Assembly: GCA_023387815.1 (NCBI GenBank)
Contig: JAEWHK010000040.1
Location: forward strand, 1 to 46,550
DNA: 46,550 nucleotides
Reading direction: 5' to 3'
Source of the DNA: Pseudomonadota bacterium
Lineage (GTDB): Bacteria; Pseudomonadota; Gammaproteobacteria; Burkholderiales; Burkholderiaceae_B
A program made the position numbers and the translations under genes. Under the pieces are notes generated by a model. That model had not been told where the DNA came from and made no database searches. It saw only the letters and a program-made list of their open reading frames with translations. This document shows, piece by piece, positions 33,726-41,586 of this stretch (within the stretch, counting starts at the first letter, position 1; each line of letters begins with the position of its first letter).

Positions 33726-34949
33726 TCAGGCGCTCAATGCCTCATCCACCACTTCGACCCAGTGTCGAACCGGCGTCTGCGTTCCCGTCTGCAGATGAGA
33801 CATGCAACCCATGTTGGACGTAATGATGACCTCGGGTGACGCAATGGCAATGGAAGCGAGCTTGCGGTCACGCAGACCCGTGGCAATTTCCGGCTGCAGC
33901 ACAGAATAGGTGCCTGCGGAACCACAGCACAGATTCGCCTCGCCAAAGGCTTTCAGGTCAAAACCGAGCTCGGACAGCATGGATTCGGTCTGCGGGCGCA
34001 GTCCCTGCCAGTGCTGTAGCGTACAAGGGGGATGAAAGGCAGCCGCCGGCAGCGGTTTGCGAAGTTTCTCTTTCAGAACGCCCGCTTCCGGCGCAATCAC
34101 TTCTGCAATATCCTTAACGTGCTGAACCAGATAGCGAGCCTTGTCGGCATACTCAGGCTCATTGCGCAGATAAAACGGATATTCCTTGACGAAGGCACCA
34201 CAGCCCGAGGCATTCATGATGACCGCCTCTACCTGACCTGATTCCAGCAAAGGCACCCAGGCATCGATATTCGATTTCATTTGTGAAATGCTGTGTTCCT
34301 GTTTGTCCAGGTGGAAGTTCACGGCACCGCAGCATGTGTTGCGACTCAGATCCACAGATGAAATACCGACAGCATCCAGAATGCGAATGGTTGCAGCATC
34401 GATGGACGGCATCAGTGCGGGTTGAACACAGCCCAGAGGAACCAGCATTTTCCGCTTATGCTGCGCCGCCGGCAGTTTCCCTGCGGGACGCGACTCGGGC
34501 AATTTGGCTGCAAGCGTGGCCGGAAGAAATGATTTAACCATGCGGCCAAACCGAACCGCTGGTGCGAAGAGTGGTGAGGTCAGGCCGTAGGCAAGCAGGG
34601 TACGCTTGATCTGATCCCCTGCCTTGCGCGGTACTCTTTCCGCAACCAGTTCGCGACCGATATCGACCAGGTGGCCATACTGCACACCCGACGGACAGGT
34701 GGTTTCACAATTATGACAGGTCAGACATTGATCCAGATGCTTCTGCGTAATACTGGTAGGTTCCTTGCCTTCAACAATTTCCTTGATCAGATAAATTCGG
34801 CCGCGCGGACTATCGCGCTCGTCGCCGAGAATCTGATAGCTCGGACAGGTTGCAGAGCAAAACCCACAATGCACACACTTGCGCAGGATCGCGTCAACTT
34901 CTTCGCCATAGCTGCTGTTTTTTGCCCAGTCGGCAAGATTGGTCTGCAT
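33726..34949 (-). CDS. glcF: Glycolate oxidase iron-sulfur subunit GlcF
   Basis: GlcF passes electrons from glycolate oxidation towards the respiratory chain. The 407-residue protein has two 4Fe-4S clusters: C25, C28, C31 and C35 in CVHCGFCSATC, and C75, C78, C81 and C85 in CLTCHNCETTC. Two CCG domains follow, with NTCCGAVNFHL and LCCGSAGTYSVL. ATG 34949 lies six bases after the glcE stop, so it is the last gene of glcDEF. Confidence 0.95.
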   Translation of the reverse strand: MQTNLADWAKNSSYGEEVDAILRKCVHCGFCSATCPSYQILGDERDSPRGRIYLIKEIVEGKEPTSITQKHLDQCLTCHNCETTCPSGVQYGHLVDIGRELVAERVPRKAGDQIKRTLLAYGLTSPLFAPAVRFGRMVKSFLPATLAAKLPESRPAGKLPAAQHKRKMLVPLGCVQPALMPSIDAATIRILDAVGISSVDLSRNTCCGAVNFHLDKQEHSISQMKSNIDAWVPLLESGQVEAVIMNASGCGAFVKEYPFYLRNEPEYADKARYLVQHVKDIAEVIAPEAGVLKEKLRKPLPAAAFHPPCTLQHWQGLRPQTESMLSELGFDLKAFGEANLCCGSAGTYSVLQPEIATGLRDRKLASIAIASPEVIITSNMGCMSHLQTGTQTPVRHWVEVVDEALSA

Positions 34950-34955
34950 AATTCG

Positions 34956-36053
34956 CTATAGATTCCTGAGTAACCGGTCTGAGTAGAATGTACCCAGCGG
35001 ATCGAGATTGCTTTTCAGGCGGCGGGTAATGCCTGCAACGCCTTCACTGACAGGCTGGAAAACGCCATCAGCAGGCTGACTGGTTCCCGGGCCTGCCCGA
35101 AAGAGGGTTGCATGGCCTCCGCGCTGGGCCGCGGCGTGACGGATATTGGTCACATCGCTTACCTGACGAAGCCAGCGTTGCGCCCCGCCCCACTCCAGCA
35201 ACTGCGCCGCGTCGCTCACGGAATCGGCCAGGGGTGGCACACTGACCCGCCAGACGGTGTCGGCAAAAAACGGATGCGTCTGTTCTCTTAAAGACAACCA
35301 CAACTGGCTGGCTTGCGCCGGCTCAATCAGATCACCACCGATCTCATCGCGCGCCTGTCTGACTGCCGGTTCGGCGCCCGACAGGCGAACGTACAGTGTT
35401 CCATCCTGTGAGTCATCCTGTGGAATCCAGGCAGACGCGCTGATACCCAGCGCCTTCGCATGCCATGTTCGAAAGCTTTCACAGGCCTCGCGGTTCGTGC
35501 AATGACGCGCAACCGTGATTTCACAGATCGGCTTGGGCAGTACCTTGAAAGAGATATCCAGAATCACGCCAAATACCCCCATGGATCCGGTCAGAAGCCG
35601 CGACATGTCATACCCAGCCACGTTTTTCATCACGGTTCCGCCAAAATGCAGCTCCTGCCCTTCGGCATTAAGCAGAACAGTACCGAGCACAAAATCACTG
35701 GCGCCACCAGCAGCCATGCGTCCCGGTCCCGCCAGGCCCGTCGCAATGGCACCACCGATGGTCGCGTTCTCTCCGAAATGCGGAGGCTCCCAGGCAAGTC
35801 GCTGATTCTTTTCATCCAGCGCCGCTTCAATTTCTCTTAATGGTGTGCCGCAACGGGCAGTCATTACCAGTTCGGTAGGTTCATAGCTGCTGATTCCCGA
35901 ATACGACGTCACGTCGAGTTCGATCAGGTTATCGCTATTGTTGATCGCATTGCCATAAAACGATTTGGTACCGCCGCCGCGTATGACGATTTGCCTGCGT
36001 CCTGCAACAGCTGCAGCAATCTGCTCTGTCAGATCTTCTTTAATGAATTTCAT
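34956..36053 (-). CDS. glcE: Glycolate oxidase FAD-binding subunit GlcE
   Basis: GlcE is the smaller flavin-binding subunit of glycolate oxidase. The 365-residue protein has the FAD_binding_4 (PCMH-type) pattern: RQIVIRGGGTKSFYG at about residues 20-34, TARCGTPLREIEAALDE and GENATIGGAIATGLAGPGR, then LNAEGQELHFGGTVMKNVAGYD. It starts five bases after the glcD stop. It is shorter than GlcD and lacks its C-terminal oxidase domain, as normal for GlcE. Confidence 0.94.
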   Translation of the reverse strand: MKFIKEDLTEQIAAAVAGRRQIVIRGGGTKSFYGNAINNSDNLIELDVTSYSGISSYEPTELVMTARCGTPLREIEAALDEKNQRLAWEPPHFGENATIGGAIATGLAGPGRMAAGGASDFVLGTVLLNAEGQELHFGGTVMKNVAGYDMSRLLTGSMGVFGVILDISFKVLPKPICEITVARHCTNREACESFRTWHAKALGISASAWIPQDDSQDGTLYVRLSGAEPAVRQARDEIGGDLIEPAQASQLWLSLREQTHPFFADTVWRVSVPPLADSVSDAAQLLEWGGAQRWLRQVSDVTNIRHAAAQRGGHATLFRAGPGTSQPADGVFQPVSEGVAGITRRLKSNLDPLGTFYSDRLLRNL

Positions 36054-36058
36054 AATGA

Positions 36059-37564
36059 TCAGAACCGTTCAATATCGGGAAAAGCAATCTGTCCGCCGTG
36101 GACATGCATGCGGCCATATTCGGCGCAGCGATTCAGGGTAGGAATCTGTTTAGTGGGATTAAGCAGCATGTCCGGATCAAAGGCGCGTTTGAGCGCCGTA
36201 AAGGCATCGAGTTCTTCGCGCGTAAACTGCGAGCACATCTGGTTGATCTTTTCCAGTCCCACGCCATGTTCGCCAGTGACTGTGCCTCCCACCTTGATAC
36301 AGAGTTCCAGAATCTCGGTACCAAAGTCCTCTGCGCGACGAACCGAATCGGGATCGTTGGCATCAAACAGGATCAGGGGATGCAGATTGCCATCGCCCGC
36401 ATGAAAGACGTTGGCACAGCCCATCTGGTATTTTTCCTCCATTTTCGTCATTTCACTCAGCACATAAGCGAGCTGACTTTTGGGGATGGTGCCGTCCATA
36501 CAGTAGTAGTCGGGAGAAATACGACCGGCGGCAGGAAACGCATTTTTGCGACCTGCCCAGAAACGCAGACGCTCCTGTTCGGACTGAGACACCTGCAGGC
36601 GCGTTGCACCGCAGTCGGAAAAGACTTTTTCCATACGACCGATTTCGTCCTCGACTTCGGTTTCCGTTCCGTCAGACTCACACAACAGAATCGCTTCGGC
36701 ATCCAGATCGTAGCCTGCCTTCACAAATGGCTCCACCATACGTGTTGCCCGTTTGTCCATCATTTCAAGTCCGGCGGGAATAATACCTGCGCCGATAATA
36801 TTCTTGACGGCTTCGCCGGCCGCTTCGACCGATGCAAAGCTGGCCATAACGACACGCGCTACTTGTGGCTTGGGAATGAGCTTGACCTTGACCTCGGTCA
36901 CAATGCCGAGCATACCTTCGGAACCAATAAACGCCGGCAGCAGATTCAGTCCTGGTGCATCGGGTGCATCGGTGCCAAGTTCGATGATCTCGCCTTCAAT
37001 AGTCACGATACGCAGGCGAATGACGTTATGAACCGTGAGACCATATTTAAGGCAGTGAACACCGCCGGCATTTTCGGCGATATTACCGCCGATGGAACAG
37101 GCGATCTGGCTGGATGGATCTGGTGCGTAATAAAGACCGTAAGCCGCCGCCGCTTCCGAAACAGCAAGGTTCCTGACACCCGGTTCAACAATAGCCGTCG
37201 CCGCGACCGGATCAATATGTTTGATGCGATTCAGTTTTGAAACGCCCAGCAGAACGCCCTGTGAATGTGGGGTCGCACCGCCGGACAAACCGGTGCCTGC
37301 GCCGCGAGGGACCACGGGCACGCCCAGCTTCCTGCATGTTTTCAGCGTGTGAATAATCTGCTCTTCATTCTCTGGAAGTACCACAATGCCAGGTATTTCC
37401 TTGAACAAGGTCAGACCATCACACTCGAAAGGTCTTTTTTCTTCAAGACGGGACAGCACGCAGTGCGCCGGCAATCCACGGTGCAATTCGGCGATAAGAT
37501 CTGAGAAATCCGGAACGCTTTCCGCAAGCTGCGGAGCATGCGCAAGCTCGGCACTTACATCCAT
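36059..37564 (-). CDS. glcD: Glycolate oxidase subunit GlcD (FAD-linked)
   Basis: GlcD is the main catalytic flavoprotein that oxidises glycolate to glyoxylate. From ATG 37564 (MDVSAELAHAPQ), with AAGG upstream, it has 501 residues; a TTG 30 bases earlier is unlikely. The FAD-binding pattern is PVVPRGAGTGLSGGATPHSQGVLLG, and the C-terminal FAD-oxidase part has NVFHAGDGNLHPLILFD and GTVTGEHGVGLEK. It is the first gene of glcDEF. No glcG, glcB or GlcC-type regulator is adjacent. Related (S)-lactate or D-lactate oxidases look alike, but the DEF arrangement settles the call. Confidence 0.95.
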   Translation of the reverse strand: MDVSAELAHAPQLAESVPDFSDLIAELHRGLPAHCVLSRLEEKRPFECDGLTLFKEIPGIVVLPENEEQIIHTLKTCRKLGVPVVPRGAGTGLSGGATPHSQGVLLGVSKLNRIKHIDPVAATAIVEPGVRNLAVSEAAAAYGLYYAPDPSSQIACSIGGNIAENAGGVHCLKYGLTVHNVIRLRIVTIEGEIIELGTDAPDAPGLNLLPAFIGSEGMLGIVTEVKVKLIPKPQVARVVMASFASVEAAGEAVKNIIGAGIIPAGLEMMDKRATRMVEPFVKAGYDLDAEAILLCESDGTETEVEDEIGRMEKVFSDCGATRLQVSQSEQERLRFWAGRKNAFPAAGRISPDYYCMDGTIPKSQLAYVLSEMTKMEEKYQMGCANVFHAGDGNLHPLILFDANDPDSVRRAEDFGTEILELCIKVGGTVTGEHGVGLEKINQMCSQFTREELDAFTALKRAFDPDMLLNPTKQIPTLNRCAEYGRMHVHGGQIAFPDIERF

Positions 37565-37735
37565 GTCAAACCTTTTTAAAGACGACTGATACAACAGGAA
37601 AGTATACCTTGCCCGGGCCGGGGCAGAAACGTGATTAACCCTAATGATTATTGACTAAGACGGTAAAGCAAAATGACTTCGGTGCACATAATGACAGCAC
37701 ATGCGAACGTCAGCACGGTTCTGGAAACCGGTCCT

Positions 37736-37759
37736 GCCAGCAACGAAATCGTTGCTGGC
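37736..37759. repeat. Perfect hairpin just after aroG, no T tract
   Basis: GCCAGCAACG and CGTTGCTGGC flank an AAAT loop 11 bases beyond the aroG stop. Neither strand has a following T run, so it may be a transcript-end stabiliser or a Rho-dependent end rather than a simple terminator. Confidence 0.6.
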
Positions 37760-37769
37760 GTATCCTTTG

Positions 37770-38843
37770 TCAGCCGTTCATTTCGGTTTTGAGTTCCCGT
37801 CGTGTACGGACCGCTTTGGCCAGCCGCTCCAGAACTTCGACTGATGTTTCCCATCCGATGCAGCCATCAGTGATGCTTTGACCGTAGGTCAGTTCAACTC
37901 CCTCTTTCAGATCCTGACGACCCGCGACCAGATGGCTTTCCACCATCACACCAAAAATACGATGATCGCCGCTTTCAATCTGACCCGCCACGTCATTGAT
38001 TACCATTGGCTGATTTTCATATTTTTTATTGCTGTTGGCGTGGCTGGCATCAATCATGACGCGGGATGCCAGACCTGCCTTGGACAGCTGTTCGGACATC
38101 AGATTGATATTTTCGGCGTCATAATTGGGTGCCTTGCCGCCGCGCAGAATCACATGACAATCGTCATTGCCCGCGGTGGATACAATGGCTGAGTGTCCGC
38201 CCTTGGTTACTGACAGAAAGTGATGCGGCTGGGACGCTGCATTGATCGCATCGATGGCAATCTTGATATTGCCGTCAGTACCGTTTTTGAACCCGACCGG
38301 GCATGACAGGCCAGAGGCGAGTTCGCGGTGTACCTGACTCTCTGTGGTCCGAGCGCCAATGGCTCCCCAGGAAACAAGGTCTGCAATATATTGAGGGGTA
38401 ATCATATCCAGGAATTCGCATCCTGCAGGCACGCCGCTTTCATTGACTTCCATCAGCAGTTCCCTGGCCAGGCGAACCCCCTTGTTGATATTGAAGCTGC
38501 CGTCCAGATCGGGATCGTTGATCAGCCCTTTCCATCCTACCGTGGTACGTGGCTTTTCAAAGTAAACACGCATGACGATTTCCAGATCTTCGCTGAAACG
38601 GTCGCGCTGTTCCTTCAGACGTTTGACATATTCGCGCGCGGCCTGTGGATCATGAATGGAGCAAGGTCCGATGATGACAACCAGACGATCATCTTTGGCA
38701 TGAAGAATGCGATGAATGGCTTCGCGGGTATCGTGCACGAGACCGGATACGGCAGCGGAACAGGTAAATTCACGCATCAGATGAGAAGGCGGGCTAAGCT
38801 CTTTAATTTCGCGGATGCGCAAATCGTCGGTATTGTAGGACAC
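37770..38843 (-). CDS. aroG: 3-deoxy-7-phosphoheptulonate (DAHP) synthase, class I
   Basis: This enzyme joins phosphoenolpyruvate and erythrose 4-phosphate, the first step to aromatic amino acids. The 357-residue protein matches the AroF/G/H class: VVIIGPCSIHDPQAA, MRVYFEKPRTTVGWKGLINDPDLDG, WGAIGARTTESQVHRE, VGFKNGTDG, VMIDASHANSNK and GVMVESHL. The start is GTG 38843 with GGAG seven bases upstream. Which aromatic acid inhibits it cannot be read with certainty. The leader in front, with six Phe and one Tyr codons and a terminator, points to control by Phe (and Tyr) supply. Confidence 0.94.
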   Translation of the reverse strand: MSYNTDDLRIREIKELSPPSHLMREFTCSAAVSGLVHDTREAIHRILHAKDDRLVVIIGPCSIHDPQAAREYVKRLKEQRDRFSEDLEIVMRVYFEKPRTTVGWKGLINDPDLDGSFNINKGVRLARELLMEVNESGVPAGCEFLDMITPQYIADLVSWGAIGARTTESQVHRELASGLSCPVGFKNGTDGNIKIAIDAINAASQPHHFLSVTKGGHSAIVSTAGNDDCHVILRGGKAPNYDAENINLMSEQLSKAGLASRVMIDASHANSNKKYENQPMVINDVAGQIESGDHRIFGVMVESHLVAGRQDLKEGVELTYGQSITDGCIGWETSVEVLERLAKAVRTRRELKTEMNG

Positions 38844-38931
38844 AGAAAACTCCAGATATATCGTTAATCAGATAATTACACTTCGAATCGGTGATCGTTC
38901 ACTCAGCCCGGCAAAGCATGGAACACAAAAC

Positions 38932-38962
38932 AAAAAGGCCACCAGTTTTTCTGGCGGCCTTT
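38932..38962 (-). terminator. Intrinsic terminator (attenuator) in the aroG leader
   Basis: On the minus strand AAAGGCCGCCAG pairs with CTGGTGGCCTTT around an AAAAA loop (one G-U pair), followed by a T run. It sits 88 bases before the aroG start and 54 bases after the leader-peptide stop, as in amino-acid attenuators. It would also stop transcripts arriving from tldD. Confidence 0.88.
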
Positions 38963-39016
38963 GATGTTTTGTAGCTTGTTCTGCTTTCGCTAAGTACGCA
39001 ACGTCCTTTCCTCCGC

Positions 39017-39073
39017 CTATCGCGTCGAAAATCCAAAATAAAAGAAGAAAAAAACGTGGCTGACTTGTTTCAT
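39017..39073 (-). CDS. Phe-rich leader peptide of aroG
   Basis: ATG 39073 opens an 18-codon frame, MKQVSHVFFFFYFGFSTR, ending in TAG at 39019-39017. Six Phe and one Tyr codons lie within residues 8-15. AGGA stands about eight bases before the ATG. The pattern matches leader peptides such as E. coli PheL, where stalled or free ribosome movement over Phe codons decides between terminator and antiterminator. GGCGG, which begins at the last base of the stop codon, is complementary to CCGCC in the 5' arm of the terminator (38957-38953): a ribosome at the stop would cover it and let the terminator form. Confidence 0.85.
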   Translation of the reverse strand: MKQVSHVFFFFYFGFSTR

Positions 39074-39198
39074 AGCGTTAATCCTAGCACAGCTTTTTAA
39101 TACATGGGTACTCATATTGGGCGCAAAAGCAAAAATATTTTCGGACTGTGCCTGTAGCACGACAGCCGCAATGCCCCAACAAGGGTAAACACCAAGTA

Positions 39199-40656
39199 TC
39201 AGGCAGTACCCCCGACTGTGAGGCCGTCCATGCGGATAGTGGGCATGCCTACGCCAACCGGCACGCTTTGTCCTTCCTTGCCACAGGTTCCCACACCCGA
39301 ATCGAGTGCCAGATCATTCGCGATCATGGAAACGCGGTTCATGGCATCAGGGCCGTTACCGATCAGCGTTGCACCCTTGACCGGATAGGTGATGCGACCA
39401 TCTTCAATCATATAGGCTTCGCTGGCGGAAAAGACAAACTTGCCACTAGTGATATCGACCTGCCCACCACCAAAATTGACTGCGTACAACCCTTTTTTGA
39501 CTGAGCTGATGATTTCCTGTGGCTCATGTTTGCCACCAAGCATGAAGGTATTGGTCATGCGGGGCATGGGCAGATGCGCATAGGATTCGCGTCGGCCGTT
39601 GCCGGTAACCTTGGTTTTCATAAGGCGCGCATTCAGAGAGTCCTGCATATAGCCTCGCAGAATGCCGTCTTCAATCAGCACATTGCGTTGCGTAGCGTTG
39701 CCTTCATCATCGACATTCAGTGAGCCGCGTCTGTCCTTGATGGTGCCATCGTCTATGACCGTGACGCCCTTGGACGCAACACGCTCGCCGATACGGTCAG
39801 AGAAAATACTGGAACCCTTGCGGTTGAAATCGCCCTCCAGACCATGGCCGACGGCTTCGTGCAGCAAAATACCGGGCCAGCCGCTACCGAGCACAACTGT
39901 CATTTCACCGGCAGGTGCGTCGCGCGCTTCAAGATTGGTGAGGGCTTCGTGAACAGCTTTATCAACATATTCCTGCAGCAGCGCGTCCGAGAAATAATTC
40001 AGACCTAAACGACCGCCACCACCGCCATGTCCCATTTCGCGGCGGCCATCGCGTTCAACAATGACCGTAACTGACAGGCGCACCAGTGGACGAATATCCG
40101 CAGCCAGGCGACCATCACTGCCGACGATCATAACGACATCGTATTCCGAACCCAGCCCGGCCATAACCTGGATGACATGCGGATCCTTGGCACGAGCCAG
40201 GGTTTCTACACGACCAAGCAGTGCAACCTTTTCGGTAGCTGGCATGCTGGCAATGGGGTCGTCCTGACCATACAGGTTGTGCCCTTTTTGCTTGCCGTTG
40301 CCGACCACTTTCATGCGACCTTCGCCCTGACGCGCGATGGCCTTAACGGTGCTGGCCGATTCCATGAGCGCCGCGGGTGACAAGGTATCTGAGTACGCAA
40401 AGGCGGTTTTTTCTCCGGCCAATGCGCGAACGCCAACCCCCTGGGAAATGGAAAAGCTGCCGGTTTTGACAATACCTTCTTCCAGACTCCAGCTTTCGCT
40501 GCGCGTGTACTGAAAATACAGGTCGGCATAGTCGACTTTATGGGTAAAGATTTCGGCCAGTGCCGACGCCATGTGGTTTTCGTTCAGGTCCCAGGGATCG
40601 AGCAACAGCGATTTTGCTGTAGCCACTGCCTGGAGATCGGATTCAATTGGTTTCAT
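39199..40656 (-). CDS. tldD: Metalloprotease TldD
   Basis: TldD works with TldE (PmbA) as a zinc peptidase that degrades unfolded peptides and helps mature peptides such as microcin B17 or the CcdA antitoxin in E. coli. The 485-residue protein has the modified zinc motif HEAVGHGLEGDFNRKGSS, with GSGWPGILL before it, and the glycine-rich MGHGGGGGRLGLNYF segment. The C-terminal TSGKFVFSASEAYMIEDG and GTCGKEGQSVPVGVGMPT are also typical. TldE is not in this window. The start is ATG 40656; the upstream lipoprotein gene ends 13 bases before it. Confidence 0.95.
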   Translation of the reverse strand: MKPIESDLQAVATAKSLLLDPWDLNENHMASALAEIFTHKVDYADLYFQYTRSESWSLEEGIVKTGSFSISQGVGVRALAGEKTAFAYSDTLSPAALMESASTVKAIARQGEGRMKVVGNGKQKGHNLYGQDDPIASMPATEKVALLGRVETLARAKDPHVIQVMAGLGSEYDVVMIVGSDGRLAADIRPLVRLSVTVIVERDGRREMGHGGGGGRLGLNYFSDALLQEYVDKAVHEALTNLEARDAPAGEMTVVLGSGWPGILLHEAVGHGLEGDFNRKGSSIFSDRIGERVASKGVTVIDDGTIKDRRGSLNVDDEGNATQRNVLIEDGILRGYMQDSLNARLMKTKVTGNGRRESYAHLPMPRMTNTFMLGGKHEPQEIISSVKKGLYAVNFGGGQVDITSGKFVFSASEAYMIEDGRITYPVKGATLIGNGPDAMNRVSMIANDLALDSGVGTCGKEGQSVPVGVGMPTIRMDGLTVGGTA

Positions 40657-40669
40657 GTATGAATGTCTT

Positions 40670-41362
40670 TTAAGGTTTCTTTATTGTAATGGGAGACGCC
40701 GAGCCACCCACCTTGTCTTTGCTGCGTTCGAATTCCACGGTGCGCACCTGACCATTGCCACCGGGGAACTGGTCAAAGACCGAGGCCGCCAGATAAGGCA
40801 TGACTTCCGGCAGGCTTCGCGCACGTGAGTCTGCGGCGGCAGTGGCGCGGAACACTTCCCTGCCACCCTGCTGCCGATCACGAATAAACACGGTCAGCGT
40901 ATAACGCTGATAAGGGACCTGCACGGTCTGGTAACGAGGCGCCACCGAAAATCCTAAGCTGCTGTAAAACGGATTGCGGTAATAACCATAGGGGAACCCC
41001 ATGCCAAACCCAAGCGTTGGGAACATATCGTAATCGCCGGTTTGCTGTTGCACCAATTGCTGCCGCACTTCGGTCCCGGTAGAGAGGTCGACCTCAAACC
41101 TGGCGGGCTGACGTCCCATGGCCTCGGTCAGGCCGGTGCGAAACATATTATTGCGTACATAACCGACATAAGTGGCGCGTTCCAGATCCTGAGATCCGCC
41201 GTCTGCAAACCGATAGTGCTGACCGGACACGGCGCCCGGCCACTGCTGAAACGAGGTGACCTGAGTAGTGAACTCACTGGTACTGGCGCAGGCGGCAAGG
41301 ACAAGAAAGGCCATTGCGCCCAGACTCAATTTAACCCAACGGGGCAGATGCAGTATTTGCAC
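40670..41362 (-). CDS. DUF4136 family lipoprotein
   Basis: The 230-residue protein has a lipoprotein signal with lipobox LAAC and a DUF4136-type body: YRFADGGSQDLERATYVGYVRN, a Gly/Tyr/Phe-rich middle (GFGMGFPYGYYRNPFY), then RYTLTVFIRDRQQGG and LPEVMPYLAASVFDQFPGGN. The start is GTG 41362 with GGAG seven bases upstream. It is 13 bases upstream of tldD on the same strand, so the two are probably cotranscribed. No function is established for the family; an outer membrane or periplasmic place follows from the signal. Confidence 0.85.
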   Translation of the reverse strand: MQILHLPRWVKLSLGAMAFLVLAACASTSEFTTQVTSFQQWPGAVSGQHYRFADGGSQDLERATYVGYVRNNMFRTGLTEAMGRQPARFEVDLSTGTEVRQQLVQQQTGDYDMFPTLGFGMGFPYGYYRNPFYSSLGFSVAPRYQTVQVPYQRYTLTVFIRDRQQGGREVFRATAAADSRARSLPEVMPYLAASVFDQFPGGNGQVRTVEFERSKDKVGGSASPITIKKP

Positions 41363-41486
41363 GTTTTTTCTCCTGCCAAACGCAAATCAACAATGACGCC
41401 GGTTTGCGGGACCCTGCACGCACCCGAAACCGCAGTTCAATTTTGACACAAAACCCCTTTTAAGGTTCCAATTCGGGGCGAACCTC

Positions 41487-41492
41487 TATAAT
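41487..41492 (+). promoter_or_regulatory. Candidate -10 element for pepN
   Basis: A TATAAT hexamer lies 94 bases before the pepN ATG. Just upstream an AGGTTC/GAACCT inverted repeat (41463-41485) stands where a -35 or operator would be. No strong -35 at the right distance is visible, so confidence is low. Confidence 0.4.
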
Positions 41493-41586
41493 TAACAATA
41501 TATATCCATTCTGCTTTTTTGCAAGTGTGAGAGTCCGCAATGACGCGGTGTCTCTGCCGCATTCAACAGCCCGACACAGACCATTT

